Notes: generated by a model not told the origin, from the sequence alone. Shown: positions 1 to 13,868, counted from the first letter of the stretch. The stretch is DNA of 64,000 nt from Neoarius graeffei (GCF_027579695.1 NC_083570.1:12135051-12199050), one strand, 5' to 3'. Translations and numbers: made by a program.

Positions 1-134
1 AAAGGAATACTCCGGTAAATTCAGTTTATTCTTTTACGCTCAATGAAGTCGATCAGTCGAGACGTTTCAGCGTCTCATGGTTGCACCTTGAATTTGAGCG
101 ACATGCTAACAATGCTAATACATAACGGAATTTT

Positions 135-314
135 TTTTAAAGATATTTTTTTGGGCTTTTTGCACCTTTATTGGATAGGACAGTGTAGAGACAGGAAATG
201 AGCGGGAGAGAGAGAGACGGGAAGGGATCAGGAAATGACCTCGGGCCGGAATCGAACCCGGGTCGCCTGCATTCATGGTATGGCGCCTTAACCACCTGAG
301 CCACGACACCCCCG
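135..314 (-). mobile_element. tRNA-derived SINE (family 2), copy 1
   Basis: Read on the minus strand it starts with a tRNA-like head: an A box (TGGCTCAGGTGG type) and a B box (GGTTCGATTCC), followed by a CT-rich body and an A-rich tail. It is flanked by a perfect 15-bp target duplication, acataacggaatttt, at 120-134 and 315-329. The same family occurs at about 50697 and 53958. The intact duplications suggest a fairly recent insertion. It is a retroposon, not a tRNA gene, because the 3' half of the cloverleaf is missing. Confidence 0.88.
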
Positions 315-329
315 ACATAACGGAATTTT

Positions 330-3270
330 GATATACTTGTTTCGAAGGACATCGTTTGTCCTCATGAAACATAGTTTCACCTGGGTGGTAAAGCCGACGT
401 GATGGATTAATACCAAATTTCATTTAAAATAAGTGCTTTTGCTTGTCCAAAATGGCCACCTTCATAATGTTACATCATGGCAGGAAGTCACAGGGAGTCC
501 TAAACCATATCAGTGTGGCATTACCGACTTACGCAAAATATTTTTATACTAAAATAATCCATGTTAGGGTGGTGTACTATGTATGCCTCAACAAGTGAAG
601 TTCCTGTGTATGAGCTGGATTAGAACGAGCGCATTAATGTAGAACTATTGTTTTATTTTCTATAGCTGCTGTTATAGACAATCAATCAACATCTTGCTTG
701 TAAGATTCACTAATTCAGTATGGTATAAATTTGACCCCGGCATCCCAGACTCTGTGTATACCTGTCTAACACTATTTTATCCACTTTTTTGTACTGGATA
801 TAGCATCCTTGGCTGAGTAACATTCAATTTAATCTTGGTTCCAAGCTCTTTGCCCTGATTCACGTGGAATCACCTTCTTTCTCCTTTTTGTCTTTATGAC
901 CCTTTCCACCAACCTGATTTAAGACTATGGATTCATGCAGGGTGTGTCTTTGTCATCTTACCCCCATTTATGCCATCTCATTATCGGCATCAGCAGCTGT
1001 CCATCGCTAGCGATGATGAGTGCTTCATTAGGATGCACAGAAATGCAGATGGGCCGCAAGGCCCCGAACTGAGAGACAGAGTCGCCCACAGTGGCAGCAT
1101 GAATGGCCCGGCCATGGAATGTCCCCGCCAGGGAATGTCTGGCCTCGTGAGCTCTCGCATACTATTCTCCTCTCCTAATGAAGCGCCTTGCACAGTAAGT
1201 TAAGGTAAACAATGTTGTGCCCCCATTGTGTTGTCTCTCTGGACCTCCAGACCTGACGCCAAGTGGTGCACAAAAGTGCTACAGACCTGACAGGTATGGA
1301 AGTTGCCCCACAGTGACAACTGACTTGCCGAGTGATGCCAGCCATTGGCCATTTGAGTGGCTCTTCCGCATGCCATCTGGTGGTGCACCACTGACCCTGT
1401 TGGGTTCATCTGCCACTGAAAAGCACCCTGCTGCCGGCGCCTTATTGCCGATGTACTATTTAACCCAAAGCTGGAGCCCAGGCAGGTGCTACTACTCCAG
1501 GTCAGAGCTGACCTGGGAGCAATGGTGATTAAGGGGTAACTCCACTTTCTGCAATACTCAAGTCATCCCAGACCTGAGACTCACCACCAGTTGCAATTTA
1601 AAGTCATACCCAGGACTACCCAGGTCTATGCCATCTATAGCCCATGACAGTGATGATCTTGGTGATCTTCTGTGCCTTTCCCATCACACAAATATCGATT
1701 GAAATGCTCGTAGAAATGCCCTAAAGTATCATATCATATTGTATCATATTGCAGACCGCTCTCCTGCTTAAACTTCATCCTGTTTTTTTTTTTTAATGGG
1801 AACTTGCATCAGATCACAAGGCCTCTTGGATAAGTTCTGCTCCTAAACTCGGCTCCTGCCGACTCTATCCCTTATATAATGGTCATCTAACAAACTTTAT
1901 TTTAGCTGATGAAGGGCCTTGAGATGGCGACAGGGACTGAACCGAGGGGAGACGAGGGCAAGTCAGTGAGGATGCTTTAAACCCACTAATGAAACCATGC
2001 ACCAGGAATCTCCAGATTAGGGGCCTGACTCGTTTCAACTTTTACTCCTTCATTCACCCCTCTCCTCCGTGTATCGTGCTTGCCTTGTCTCTCGATCACC
2101 TTTAAGTTCCCCGCAGAGCTGTGAATCGCTCGAGGCTGCAAGGCAGAAACTTTACCTTTGAACCAGATGATCATCATCTTCACAATGAGAGGAGCAGGAA
2201 CCATGTGCTCCCTGTGAGGAGAGAATGCCACCTGGTGGTAGTTCAGTGCAAAAGATTTTGAAGAATCTCTAGAAACCGATGTTTGTTGGGTTTTTTTTTA
2301 CCAAATTGGTTGGTACCATGAGGGATACTTGGGGTTGTTCATGGGTGGGGGGTTTTCTTGAGGGGGTATGTGGGGGTGATTTGTTGTGTTTGAGGATAGA
2401 GAGTGTTTGAAAGGTCTTTAAGTGTAGGGGTATTCTGATGTCTGGTGGTGTTTGGGAATTTTTATGGATGGGAATTGTTAGGCAGGGGGTATTTAGGTGG
2501 GGGGATTGCTTGGGGGAGCATCTGAGGTGACTGGTACCCTTCTGGAGTAGGGGTTATTTGGTGGGTGGCTGGTGGTATTTTGGGAAATATATCCAAGCTG
2601 CTTGAATGGTCTTGATCTTTAATGGTAGGGGTACCTTTAGTAGCAGGTGGGAGATGTTTGGCAGAGGGGTATTTAGGGTGCAGATGACTTGGGACAGTAT
2701 CTGGAATAAATGCAAGTGTGTTTGTGTTAACCATTTCTCTGTTGGTTATTCTGGGGAGTAATTTGGTGATGTTATATGGATATCTGTGAGGAATAAATGT
2801 ATTTTTGATATTGGGGGATTTTGGAGATTATTTGGGATACAGTAGTTTGGGGTCCTGTCTGTCGAAGCCTTTGTAGGGTATTAGGAGTGACTGGAGTTAT
2901 TTAAGACAGGTGTTCCTGGGGTAAGGTATAGGAAATTTTGGAAATGCAAAGCATTCAGGTGGTATTTCATTGTTGGTGTTGGCATTGAAATATTTAGGGT
3001 GGTCTGAGATATTTTGGAGATAGAAAGACTTTGGAAGGTATATTAGTGTTGATGGTGCTTGGAATGGTTTCAGAGCAGTCTTTTGGCCCAGTTAAGATAT
3101 TTTTAGAGTCTGAACAATTTGGAGGATATTTGGTGAAGATGTACTTTGACGGTTGACCTGATTGGTGGAGAATATTTCTGATTTTAGTGATAAGAAAGAT
3201 TGAAGGGTGTTGGAAGTTGGCTCGGGAGAGTTGTCGAATATTTTGGGGACATGGAAAGTGTGGCTTCAGC
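330..3270. other. No gene recognised; GT-rich segment 2280-3280
   Basis: I see no coding exon here that I can support. Opposing short ORFs at about 970-1530 overlap on both strands and have no recognisable motif. From about 2280 to 3280 the plus strand is rich in G and T, with recurring ggtgtttgg / tattttggg words. On the minus strand this reads as degenerate Pro/Asn/Ser-rich peptide, so it looks like a decayed tandem repeat. Confidence 0.45.
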
Positions 3271-3289
3271 ATGGTGGTTCCTGTCAGTT

Positions 3290-3485
3290 CTCCAGTTTAA
3301 CTCCTACCTCATAAAACATGTAGGTAGGTGAATTAGCTACGTGAAATTACCCAAGATGTGAAAGAAGGTGTACATGGTGCCCTACGATGTATTCCTCCCT
3401 CACGCTCCGTGATCCCAGGATAGGCTCAGGATCCACTGTGACCCTGACCAGGATAAAGTGCTTACTGAAGGAATGAAGGAATGTT
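3290..3485 (+). mobile_element. SINE 3' fragment
   Basis: The stretch contains the words cctcacgctccgtgatcccaggataggctcagg and gaccctgaccaggataaagtgcttactgaaggaatgaa, split here only by wording. These resemble the 3' tail shared by many fish SINEs (dataset not searched). The tRNA head is absent, so the copy is 5'-truncated. Confidence 0.5.
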
Positions 3486-3936
3486 TGGAACATGATACAG
3501 AGGTGTTTAGTGATAGGGAGTGTTCATCTGTTTTTCTGAAGTGTTTGGAAGAACTTATTAGTAGGAAGAGTTCAGGGGCATTTTAACAGACCATCTTTTT
3601 TAATAAGTCGATGCAATAAACTGCTACTAATAATAATAATAAGACACTGGATGGACTGTGTCATCTGCTGTGACCTAAAGCATCTTTTACTCTGAAATCA
3701 TGTAGCACCTTGGAGGCATGTAGAAGCTCCAGGAGATCAAAATCAATCTATCTTCTGACCAAATCTCTGTTTAGTGTTTGTCCTTCAGCATGGACCCAGA
3801 GTCTGAAGGGAAATGAATGCGTCATGCTGACGTTACTGTGGCAACAGCGACATCTGGGGGATCCGGCGTCATGCTCAGAATGACACATATACACACTGTC
3901 TCTCTATTTATCTAACTCTGATATTGTATGTGTATG

Positions 3937-4001
<65 letters not shown>

Positions 4002-5425
4002 ACAATATAATTATATATTTTATAATAATATTGATATTATGTCACAATATACCTACTTTTCGGCAAATCATGGATATTGTGATATCTTTTACATATTTTC
4101 AATTGTAAAATTGATTTTTTTTGTTTAATACAAATCTAATTCATTTATTCATCGACTTATATAATAGTAGCCATTTTTATATGACACGCCAAGAATAAAT
4201 AAAGCGTAAATCATTTATTCGTCTATTCACAAACAGACATTAATATTGTGTATTTGTGTGATCACATAACACTAATAATGAGCTGTCTTGCTCGGAAAAT
4301 AATATTTATATGACACTGGGGAGAGAGAGAGAGAGAGAGAGAAAGAGTCTTGCAGCTTGTGAACAAGCAAGGCAGGCAACTGCTTGGGGCCCCCTGGCCC
4401 AGGGGCCCCCCGAGAGTCGGGGCCCGAGGGCTTATTTATTTTGTTTTTTATTGTTTTTATTGTTCTTTACCATTGTATTTTCATGTTTGGAATTTAAAAA
4501 ACTTTGGTTTCATACATTTTTCGTTGGTGTCAGATTATTTATAACATATTGGTGATGAACACTGGTCAGAAGGGCCCCCTGGAAATTTTTGCTTGGGGCC
4601 ACAACAGACTCTAGAATCACCTCTGGAGAGAGAGAGAGATTATTCAGAATCCACATGATTTAACACATCAGATCAAATTCAAACAAAAATGTCTCATTTC
4701 ATTGCAATTAAAAAAAAAAAAAGTACATCGTTCGCTTCGTCTGTTTTTTTTTTTAAAGGAAGTCTGGAAAGCGTCTTCCTTTTAAAACCAGAATTCAGGT
4801 GAGATGTGACACAAGCCGGAGCTCATCTTTGTGTTTTTCTTCCTGAAAGCTAATTTCTGCACTTTGTCATGATGACGATGATGATGTTTATAGCGTAATA
4901 ATCCATGCTCAGGAAACAGAGTAAAACTGAGGTCAATTATGAACTCGGTATAGAGCTAGACTCCTGTCTAGACGACATGTGCTCGACTACATGTGTTAGG
5001 CCCTTCAGCCACGTGACACCAGACGTGCGGAAAATAAGCCCCTGGTGACCTGGTGCCAAGCCTGGGTATGAATTTCGTATGTGTGTGGCGTAATGTGTGC
5101 TCCATACACGCATACAGACAGCAGTCATTTCTTCAGAAATCTTTTTTTTTTTACACTCATCAACATCCTGGATATTTATAATGAGAGGATATTTTTTTCT
5201 TTTTATTTCTTCTTATCCCATCTGATATTTTTATTAAATTTTTTTATTTTTTTATTTTTTTTTATTTTAAGGAAGCACTTTATCGGGAAACTGTTTCACA
5301 TAAAACTCACTGACATTCCAAATATAATAAATAAAAGTAAAAAAATCATAAATATCATCAAATCATATCCTATGAAAAGGAACAAAGTTATAAATATCTT
5401 TATGAGATATTACTAGCTTAACTAT
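3486..5425. other. Gene-free; microsatellites and a GGGGCCCC repeat
   Basis: The stretch holds a (TA)n run at about 3943-3994, short AG runs near 4320 and 4626, and an interspersed GGGGCCCC-rich repeat at about 4380-4620 that shares wording with 41145-41250. No exon is supported. Confidence 0.5.
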
Positions 5426-5870
5426 ACATTCACCAACCGGCCACTTTAATAGGAACACGTTGTTGATTCTAAGATCCCTGTTCTTGGCTGCGGGACTGGA
5501 ACCCAATTTAAACATTGCTTCTGTTGCATGCTGAGATGCTTTTCTGATCACGACAGTTGTAAAGAGTGACTATATGAGTTACTATATCCTTCAAATATGT
5601 CCATTTTCCTCTGACCTCTTATCAGCAAGGCGTTTCCTGTTTCCATCCATAGGAATGTCGCTCGCTCACTCACTCACTCTCTGACTCAAAAATGGTTTTT
5701 TTTTGCACCATTCTGTGTAAACTCTAGAGACTGCTGTGTGTGAAAACCTCAGGAGGAGATCAGCAGCTTCTGAAATACTGAAACCAAAAATCTGGCTCAA
5801 ACCAACATCCATGCCACAGTGAAAAAGTCACACTTCACTGTGAGATCACAATTTTCCCCATTCGGATTTT
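5426..5870 (-). mobile_element. Decayed DNA-transposon repeat (GGCCACTTTAAT family)
   Basis: Read on the minus strand this matches, in the same order, the repeat at about 16895-17290: ttttcacacacagcagtctc, then tttacacagaatggtgc, then ccttgctgataagaggtcagagg. The frame GFSHTTVSRV...WCEKQKT is partly readable in the other copy, which suggests the N-terminal part of a Tc1/mariner-like transposase. No intact ORF remains. Confidence 0.45.
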
Positions 5871-7068
5871 TGAACATTGCGAACGTGAACGATCAAGGGA
5901 TCGGCCCTTGTATATACAGTACTGCTGAGTGTATTACTATACACACATACAATATACTGTAGATCAATATTTATAAACAAAACTAAAATCTGTCTCGAAG
6001 TCGAGCACAGAGAAGGTCAACTTACTCAAAAAAAAATATATATATATAAACCTTCCAAACCTATAAAAAGATCTGAGCCTGAATACGATCATCCACCATC
6101 AACTGGACTGGCAAAGTTATCATATCATATATTATATCATATCATATCATAAGAATTTTCTTAAAAACATCTCTACGATACCCGATATATGTATCATGAT
6201 TTAACTCTGTTAAGCAACAGTAGCATCGCATTTAAAAATTAAAAAAAAAAAACTTTGATGAGACTTTATTTAACATACGCAAAAGAAAAACGTATTTTAA
6301 TTATTGACGTAAAAGTATTCAATGAAATAGCATGAAAAAATATTTAACAGTGAAAAGTAGAAAGAATAGAAACAATATACAAATGAGAACATTGGACAAG
6401 ATATCTCAGAGAAGCGCAATATGACATCATTGATCAGGATATCAATATGAAGCGCATCGTGTAGAGAGAGAGAGAGAGAGAAAGATGAGTGAAACGGGGC
6501 AGATCGCTGTGGACGGATGGATAAATAAATAAATCGAACCGTAAAAGTTTTTTAAAATGGGCTTTTCCCCCCTTAACGCACTTCTGTGATTTAGAAATTT
6601 TATACATTTTTGCAAAATTATTGGTCAAATTCTGCATGAATTAATTGAATTAATTTAGTAAGTGAGAGAGAATTAATTTCTTCATTGTGCAAACCAACAA
6701 CAGTGAAGGAAAAAATTAAATTCACACACACACACACACACACAAATATTTTTTTCCCACCTCATATGTTCACTTTTTCTGAATTCACAGGGATTCAGAA
6801 GACACTTTCTTCTTTCTCAGGTGTTGGCTCCGGTGGTCATGTGACCAAATATACCAACGCGTACGCCTAAAAAAAAAACGAAGTTCATAAGACGAACATA
6901 TAGTCGAAGTTAATTCTCAGAGGTCGAATTATTAAAGATAATTACCAAACCCAAGACAACTTTTTTTATTTTCAACATTAAAAAAATTTCAAAAATTAAT
7001 AATTTATCATTTTTGAGCGCGAGTCTGTAATGATGCTAGCTCGCTAGCTACGAACATTCACCATGTCC

Positions 7069-7069
7069 T

Positions 7070-7118
<49 letters not shown>
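7069..7118 (+). repeat. (GATA)n microsatellite
   Basis: About 12 uninterrupted gata units. A (GT)n run follows at about 7238-7270 and an (AG)n run at about 7392-7411. The surrounding 5.9-8.07 kb shows no supported gene. Confidence 0.9.
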
Positions 7119-7236
7119 CATTTGTGTATTATGGCACTGCTGTATATAAAATAAATAGTGTGTGTTTTTCTCTGTGCTAGTTATGTGTGTGTGAGTGTGT
7201 ATATCTCTTGGGTTTAGTGTGTTTATTTGCTGTATG

Positions 7237-7273
<37 letters not shown>

Positions 7274-8280
7274 AGTTGAGTTTGGGCCTAACGTGATTGA
7301 ATCTCTGGAGACGGATGACTGGTGTCAGACTGTCAGTCCTGAACTCAACCTGCCCTCCTTCCCTCCTCCCTCGCTCTCAGACGAAAAAGAAGAGAGAGAG
7401 AGAGAGAGAGAGTTTGCTGTTGTTTGCTTTCCTCATCCTCTCGTTTTCCCCCTGCAGCCCTTCCACTTTAAACAGCCCCCCAAAAATTTGCTAAACTTCT
7501 CTCCAAACGCTAAACGTCGATGCTGAACAACACTTTTTTTATTCTTTGTTGTTGTTGTTGTTGTTTTTATTTTTTTTAAAAACCCACAACCCTCATTTAA
7601 ATTCTGCCTGCACTTTATTAAAAAAAAAAAAAAAACAGCGCTCCTGAAAAGAATGCATTAAATATGATTCATAACAGAGAACACAGAGAGTCACGAGAGG
7701 GCAGAGAAGCGAGGAGACGAGAGCAGAGGGGATGGAGGAAAAAGGATAGAGGGAGGAATAGATGAGAAGGACGAAGAAGGAGAGAGAGGAGCCCTGCAGC
7801 CAGAGAGGAGCCGACCTGCAGGGACACGAGTGCCGAGACCAGACACAGGTCACGACCATGGGGAGGGAGAGAAAGACAGAGAGAAAGAGACAGAGAGAAA
7901 TGGCGAGAGAGAGAGAGAGAGAGAGAGAGTGTGTTAGTTATAGCTCTTTTCCACTGGACACTGGAATACGATGTCACCTTCTCATTATGTCCACTGGGTA
8001 TTGGTTCCATTCCCCTTGGTGTCATGCAAACCAAAGCTGTCAAATGTGGGCGGAGCTACAGCTCGTAGTATATACAGTGGCCTCCACAATTATTGGCACC
8101 CCTCACTAAGATATGTTCTTAGGCTTCTTTTTTAAATAATATAGGACAACAATGCAAAAAAAAAAGAAAAATCCAACCTTTAATTCAAGTGCATTTATTC
8201 AGTGGGAAAAAAAATCCCACATTAAGAAATAATTCTTTGACATGAAATCATGTGTGCTACAGTTATTGGCACCCCTGATG

Positions 8281-9666
8281 TTAATACTTTGTACAACTCC
8301 CTTTTGCCAACAAGACAGCACTTAATATTCTCCTATAACATTTCACAAGATGGGAGAATACAGAGAGAGGGATATTCGACCATTCCTCTTTGCACAATCT
8401 ATCTAAATCATCCAGAGTCCTGGGTCCTCTCCTGTGCACTCTCCTCCTCAGCTCACCCCACAGGTTTTCAATTGGGTTGAGGTCTGGGGACTGAGATGGC
8501 CATGGGAGGAGCTTGATTTTGTGTCTGGTGAACCATTTTTGTGTAGCTTTGGCCACGTTTAGGGTCATTATCTTGCCGAAAGACCCAGTGACGACCCATC
8601 TTCAGCTTTCGGGCAGAGGCCACCAGATTTTGATTTAAAATGTCCTGGTATTTCAAAGAGTTCATGATTCCATGCACCCTAACAAGGTTCCCGGGGCCTT
8701 TGGAAGAGAAACAGGCCCACAGCATCACCGATCCTCCCCCATACTTCACAGTGGGCATGAGGTGCTTTTCCGCATACTCATCTTTTGTGATGTATTAGAG
8801 TGTTTGTTGCCAAAAAGCTCTATCTTGGTCTCATCTGACCAAAGCACACGGTCCCAGTTGAAGTCCCAGTACCGCTTAGCGAACTCCAGACATTTATGTT
8901 TATGCTTGTAAGTGAGAAAAGGCTTTTTCCGTGCATGCCTCCCAAACAGCTTGTTGGCATGTAGATAGCGCCTGATGGTTGTTATGGAGACTTTGTGACC
9001 CCAAGATGCTACTCTTTGATGCAATTCTCTCACAGTGAGCTTTGGAGAACTTTTTACTTCTCTTCCCATCCTCCTCACTGTGCGTGGTGGCAAGATAAAC
9101 TTGCATCCTCGTCCAGGCTTGTTTGCCACTGTTCCAGTTGTTTTAAACTTCTTGATGATTCCTCTGGCGGCACGGTGGTGTAGTGGTTAGCGCTGTCGCC
9201 TCACAGCAAGAAGATCTGGGTTCGAGCCCCATGGCCGGCGAGGGCCTTTCTGTGTGGAGTTTGCATGTTCTCCCCATGTCCGAGTGGGTTTCCTCCGGGT
9301 GCTCTGGTTTCCCCCACAGTCCTAAAGACATGCAGGTTAGGTTAACTGGTGACTCTAAATTGACCGTAGGTGTGAATGTGAGTGTGAATGGTTGTCTGTG
9401 TCTATGTGTCAGCCCTGTGATGACCTGGTGACTTGTCCAGGGTGTACCCCGCCTTTCGCCCGTAGTCAGCTGGGATAGGCTCCAGCTCGCCTGCGACCCT
9501 GTAGAACAGGATAAAGCAGCTTGAGATAATGAGATGAGATGATTCCTCTGACTGTAGATATGGGCCGGTGTAGGCGAGTGGCTATTTTCTTGTAGCCATT
9601 GCCTGACTTATGAAGGTCGACACACATCTGCCTTACTTGAATGGTGTGTTCTCTTGTCTTTCCCAT
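8281..9666 (-). pseudogene. Tc1-like transposase, broken
   Basis: This is a DDE cut-and-paste transposase relic. Fragments in order on the minus strand are: a start and helix-turn-helix region (MGKTREHTIQVRQMCVDLHK..., 9550-9666); after the SINE, a second DNA-binding part (LTVRELHQRV..., about 8900-9150); then the catalytic motifs [20 protein letters not shown] and SPDLNPIENLWGELRRR. All three DD34E residues are still readable. The copy is inactivated by the SINE and by frame changes near 8745 and 8560. Confidence 0.85.
9167..9537 (+). mobile_element. DANA/Mermaid-like SINE, copy A (inside Tc1)
   Basis: It begins ggcggcacggtggtgtagtgg, with a tRNA-like B box (GGTTCGAGCC). It then carries the conserved core gtttcctccgggtgctc and acagtcctaaagacatgc, and ends in a gagatgagat tail. 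A perfect 13-bp duplication, gatgattcctctg, flanks it (9154-9166 and 9538-9550). The insertion interrupts the transposase of the surrounding Tc1 copy, so it is younger than that copy. Confidence 0.93.
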
Positions 9667-10041
9667 GTTGAAGAGTGGATAAGAGAAATAGGCCTCTGTG
9701 TCACATCATATTTATACCCCAGGGAAACAGGATGTGATGAATTACTAATTAAAGGTTCCTAGATACTCTAATCAACTTTATAAACTACAGTAGAAATTAC
9801 AGAAATGCTTCAATTACATTTATTTTCTAGGAATTGTTATGGGCGCCAATAATTGTGGAACAGGTGGTTTTATGAAAAATAATTATTTCTTAGTTAGGGA
9901 TTTTTTTAATTCACTTGAGTTAAGGGTTACATTTTTCTACAATTTTCAATGTGAGATTATGCTTCTGCAATAAAAATTTAATTTATTTTAAGGCTTTTAA
10001 CACATCTTAACCAGGGGTGCCAATAATTGTGGAGGGCGCTG

Positions 10042-12276
10042 TACGTATGATATACACCGAAGCTCACTACATAGGGTGCACACTTCTTCTTTAACAGTAA
10101 ACACACTAAAGGAAAGGTGCAACATCTTGTATTTAACATCGTCCGACAAAGCGGGCACACTCCCTTTCATAAATCTCCCACAAAACCAAAAGTATTGGCA
10201 CCCCGGCCCCCAACTCTCAAATTCCGCTTTGTTGCAATAACGTGTGTTGATGGTTGTATCAACTCGTCAGACATGCTTGCACTGATGCTTTGTGCCAGGT
10301 TGTCGCGTGCAAATCCGTTATATGAATAATTTCAATAACGATTCGTATCATTTATTTTTCTCCTCCTGCAGTCATCCTTTTGGCACTTCATGACTTCATG
10401 ACCCATCGATTGTAGCAACGAGGAAACCCACGATCCTGATTGGCTCATCACGTTTCTCACCACGTGGTATCCAATAAACTGCGATTCCACAAACTACGGG
10501 ATGTAGAAGAGTAAACGACGATGACAACAACGATGATGACTCTGTTGATCTTTTACGAACAGCATAATGAAATTGATCACTGATCACTGAGTAACTTTGC
10601 GGAAATTGGGCTACATCATAAAGTAACATGCTAACAACCTGCTCTAAACCCAACCCTGAGACTCTAAACCTCACGAGCTATTTTGTTGCGAAGTATTGTC
10701 CCGTTTTGGTCGATCACTCACTCACTCATTGTTTTCTCGGTACTCATCAGAAACGTAGCTAGTTTTAGTGAATTGGTTCAAAGTGCGGAAAACGGATAAG
10801 CCTGAAAGTGGATCGCTGTTGGAAAACGAAACAAAACCTGTAAAGAAAAATGACATCAGGACAAAATCACGACTAAAAGTCAACTGTTATTTTGAAATGA
10901 AAAAGAAGTCAACAAAAAAAAAAAAGAACAAAGCTTAATATTACAATTGTAAGCCTGGACGTCTTTTTTCGATGCTTGGCCCCCGAACGACGACATGACG
11001 GAGTGATGACTTTCTTTTTTTTCCAGATTTAATAAGCAGCATGACGATCGTTTGACATTATTTAACATTTCATGTAAATTTCAAAGATCACGTTAGAGCT
11101 TTGGAAAAAATCCGCGTATACACTGTACAGTAGACGCTCACTACGTAGGGGATAGGGTACTAAAATAGTGCCCTAGGTCCTTTACAGTGTTTAATTAAAT
11201 ATAAAAACACGTGAAAGGTGCAAATGTCTTGTTTTTCAGATTACAAACTATTACAAATTCTGGTCTCGACAAAGAAATTAGATGAACGTGAAAGTATTGG
11301 CACCCTCCGGGGTTTTTTTTTTTTTGGGTCGCTCGCTGATGTTACAAAAAAGTCTTCCATTTCTTAATCCCCCATTTAGTCATGATGTGTGATTTCTTGT
11401 CATCTTGTCAAGGTGAGACTTGCATGGCAGAGAACAAAAGTATTGGCACCCCTTTGGATTTGTCTGGCTCGCCAACTGCACACCTGGAATATCAATTGTT
11501 GGTGCTGGTGGTGTGTATGTTTGGGGGGGGAGGATAATTTAATATACAGTATTTTATTGATCGTGATCTTTTCAGTAGTCAGGGTCTAATCAAACATTCA
11601 CGTGATTGGAAACAGAGACAGGATCAGGCATACGGAGAGCTCTGGACACGCACTGGATGCCTGGTACTGGGTACCAGAAGGAAAGCAGTGTTTAGTAGAT
11701 ACATGTGCAATCAGTTAACGAGAGAAATCACAGACTGTTGGGGATTGTTGAGGTTTTTAAGCTTTGCGTTTGCGCTTTCATGGTAAACATGATGGATTTT
11801 TGTGTTTCAGAACAGTTTAGAACCATCGCTGAGAGGATGAGGTGGGGAAAAATATGTGGAAAAAGTGAAGAGGGTGAGTGTAAGAGTCACACAGAGTAAG
11901 AGAGTGTACATGAGAGGAAGTGTGTGTGTGTGTGAGTGAGAGAGAGAGAGAGAGCGCGAGAGAGAGAGTTGCTCAGAGACTAATTAAGTGGGCAGGAGGC
12001 AGCGAGGGTTCAGTAGAGGAGCCATCTCTGGGCCAGGGACGAGGTAATGATGGAAAAAAGGATTTTCTCTCTCTCTTTCCCTCTCCCTCTCTCGCTCTCT
12101 CTCTCTCATTATGAAGCAGGTATGCTCTGTCCGTGTCTCTGCAGTGGCTCCAAGTGTGTGTGTGTGTGTGTGTGTGTGTCTCTCTGCTCTCTTAGAGCTT
12201 TACACGCTCTGTGTTCAGAGTTTTCACACAGCAATACAAATACACACACACATCATTAGGATTAGATCCACTTCTA

Positions 12277-12324
<48 letters not shown>

Positions 12325-12334
12325 CTTATATATA
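10042..12334. other. No gene recognised; microsatellites
   Basis: The stretch holds AT-rich unique sequence with scattered aaaagtattggcacc words (near 10190, 11293 and 11437), which look like remnants of Tc1-type ends. It also has (AG)n/(GT)n at about 11920-11967, (CT)n at about 12066-12107, and (AC)n at 12287-12321. No exon is supported. Confidence 0.45.
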
Positions 12335-13868
12335 CAGTTGTGGTCAGAAGTTTACATACAGTGACATGAACGTCATCTTGGATATGAATGTCATGACAAT
12401 ATTTGGGCTTTCAGTAATTTCTTTGAACTGTTCTTTTTCTGTGGCAGAATGATTGTACAGCATACAGCTTTAATAAAAAAAAAAAACACTAGAATTTGGT
12501 GCACAAGTTTTAATTTTCTTTGGGTTTTCTCCAATCAGTACAGGGTCAAAATTATACATACAGCACACATAATATTTGGGTAAAATGTCTCTTCGCAAGA
12601 TTCACCTTGACCAAACATTTTTGCTTACCATGAACAAGCTTCTGGCAGAATTCTGGTTGGATATTTCATGACTCTTCATGGTAGAATTGGTAGAGTTCAA
12701 TTAAATTTGTTTGTTTGTTTTTCTTGGCATGGACTCAACTTATAAGCACAGTCTATATATTTTCAATAGGGTTGAAGCCAGGACTTGATTTAAGCTAAAT
12801 GTTAGCCTGCTTTATCCTCCACAACCAGCTCTGATGCGTCTTTGGGTTCATGGTCCTGTTGTAACTCCCAAGTTGTGTTCAAGTTTCTGATGGTTTATGC
12901 TGAAAAATTCTGAGGTCGTCCTCCTTCTTCATTATTCCATCCACTTTGTGCACTGAACCAGTTCCACTGGCAGCAAAACAGCCCCAGAGCATGATGATCC
13001 TACCACCACCACCAGCTGGTACAGTGTCCCTCTGTACATGGAGATGGACTCAATCTTTGTCTCTGACTATACAGAAGATGTTTTCTTTGTTTGTGTGGTC
13101 AGCTTCAAACTTTAGTTAAGGTTGAAGGTGTTAATTTTGGAGCAGGGGGTTATTTCGTGGATAGCAGCCTCTTAGTCCATAGTGATCTGAACTGTAGACA
13201 GTGATCCATCAGCTTCCAGTTCATGGCAGGGTTGTGCCATGGTGGTTCCCAGGTTGTTCCTGACCATCCAAACCAATTTTCTTTCAGCTGAGGATAACAG
13301 TTTGGGTTTTCTTGAAGCAAAGTGGCTTTGCAAAGTGACTACACCTCACAATAACTTGCATACAATTGCTTGAACCGATCTTGGAATTTGCAGTTGTTTA
13401 GAAATGGCTCTAAGAGACATTCCGGAGTTGTGTGTATATCTGCGATCCTCTTTCTCAGATCTGCACTGAGCTCCTTGGACTTTCCCATTTTACTGTGTGT
13501 TGGTCAATCCAGTGAGTTCTGTAAACAAACCATTTTTTATGAAGGCACAGAGAAGCTACCAGCTGTAGTCAATCATGATCACTAACAGGAAGTTAAGAGA
13601 CCTCAGCCTTGGCAAGATAAGAGACGTTTCGGAAGTTTCAGCACTGTATGTATAATTTTGACCTGGTATTGATTTCAGAAAACCCAAAATAAATTAAAAC
13701 TTGTGCAGTAAATTCTAGTGTTTTTTTAATGAAAGCTGTATGCTGTACAATCATTCTGCCACAGAAAAAGAACAGGTCAAAGAAATTACTGAAAGCCCAA
13801 ATATTGTCATGACATTCATATCCAAGATGACCTTCATGTCAGTGTATGTAAACTTCTGACCACAGATG
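12335..13868 (-). mobile_element. Sleeping Beauty-like Tc1 element, decayed
   Basis: The ends are inverted repeats with cagttgtggtcagaagtttac on the left and its near-complement on the right, each next to TA. The length is 1534 bp. The minus-strand frame begins near 13489 with MGKSKELSADLRKRIADIH, which resembles the N-terminus of Sleeping Beauty-type transposases. The rest is riddled with stops and frameshifts. A short internal-deletion derivative of the same family lies at 34837-35272. Confidence 0.85.

Larger units (their letters stand above)
8075..10041 (-). mobile_element. Tc1/mariner element with ccacaattattggcacc ends
   Basis: The ends are inverted repeats (cctccacaattattggcacc on the left and its complement on the right), and both abut a TA dinucleotide (8073-8074 and 10042-10043), as expected for Tc1/mariner. 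Removing the SINE at 9167-9537 leaves about 1.6 kb, the usual size of a complete Tc1 element. The transposase reads on the minus strand. The element lies outside hadhb, downstream of its 3' end. Confidence 0.88.

Noticed and set aside
970..1528. Pair of overlapping ORFs as a possible gene
   Set aside because: No recognisable motif, frames on both strands, no convincing splice sites.
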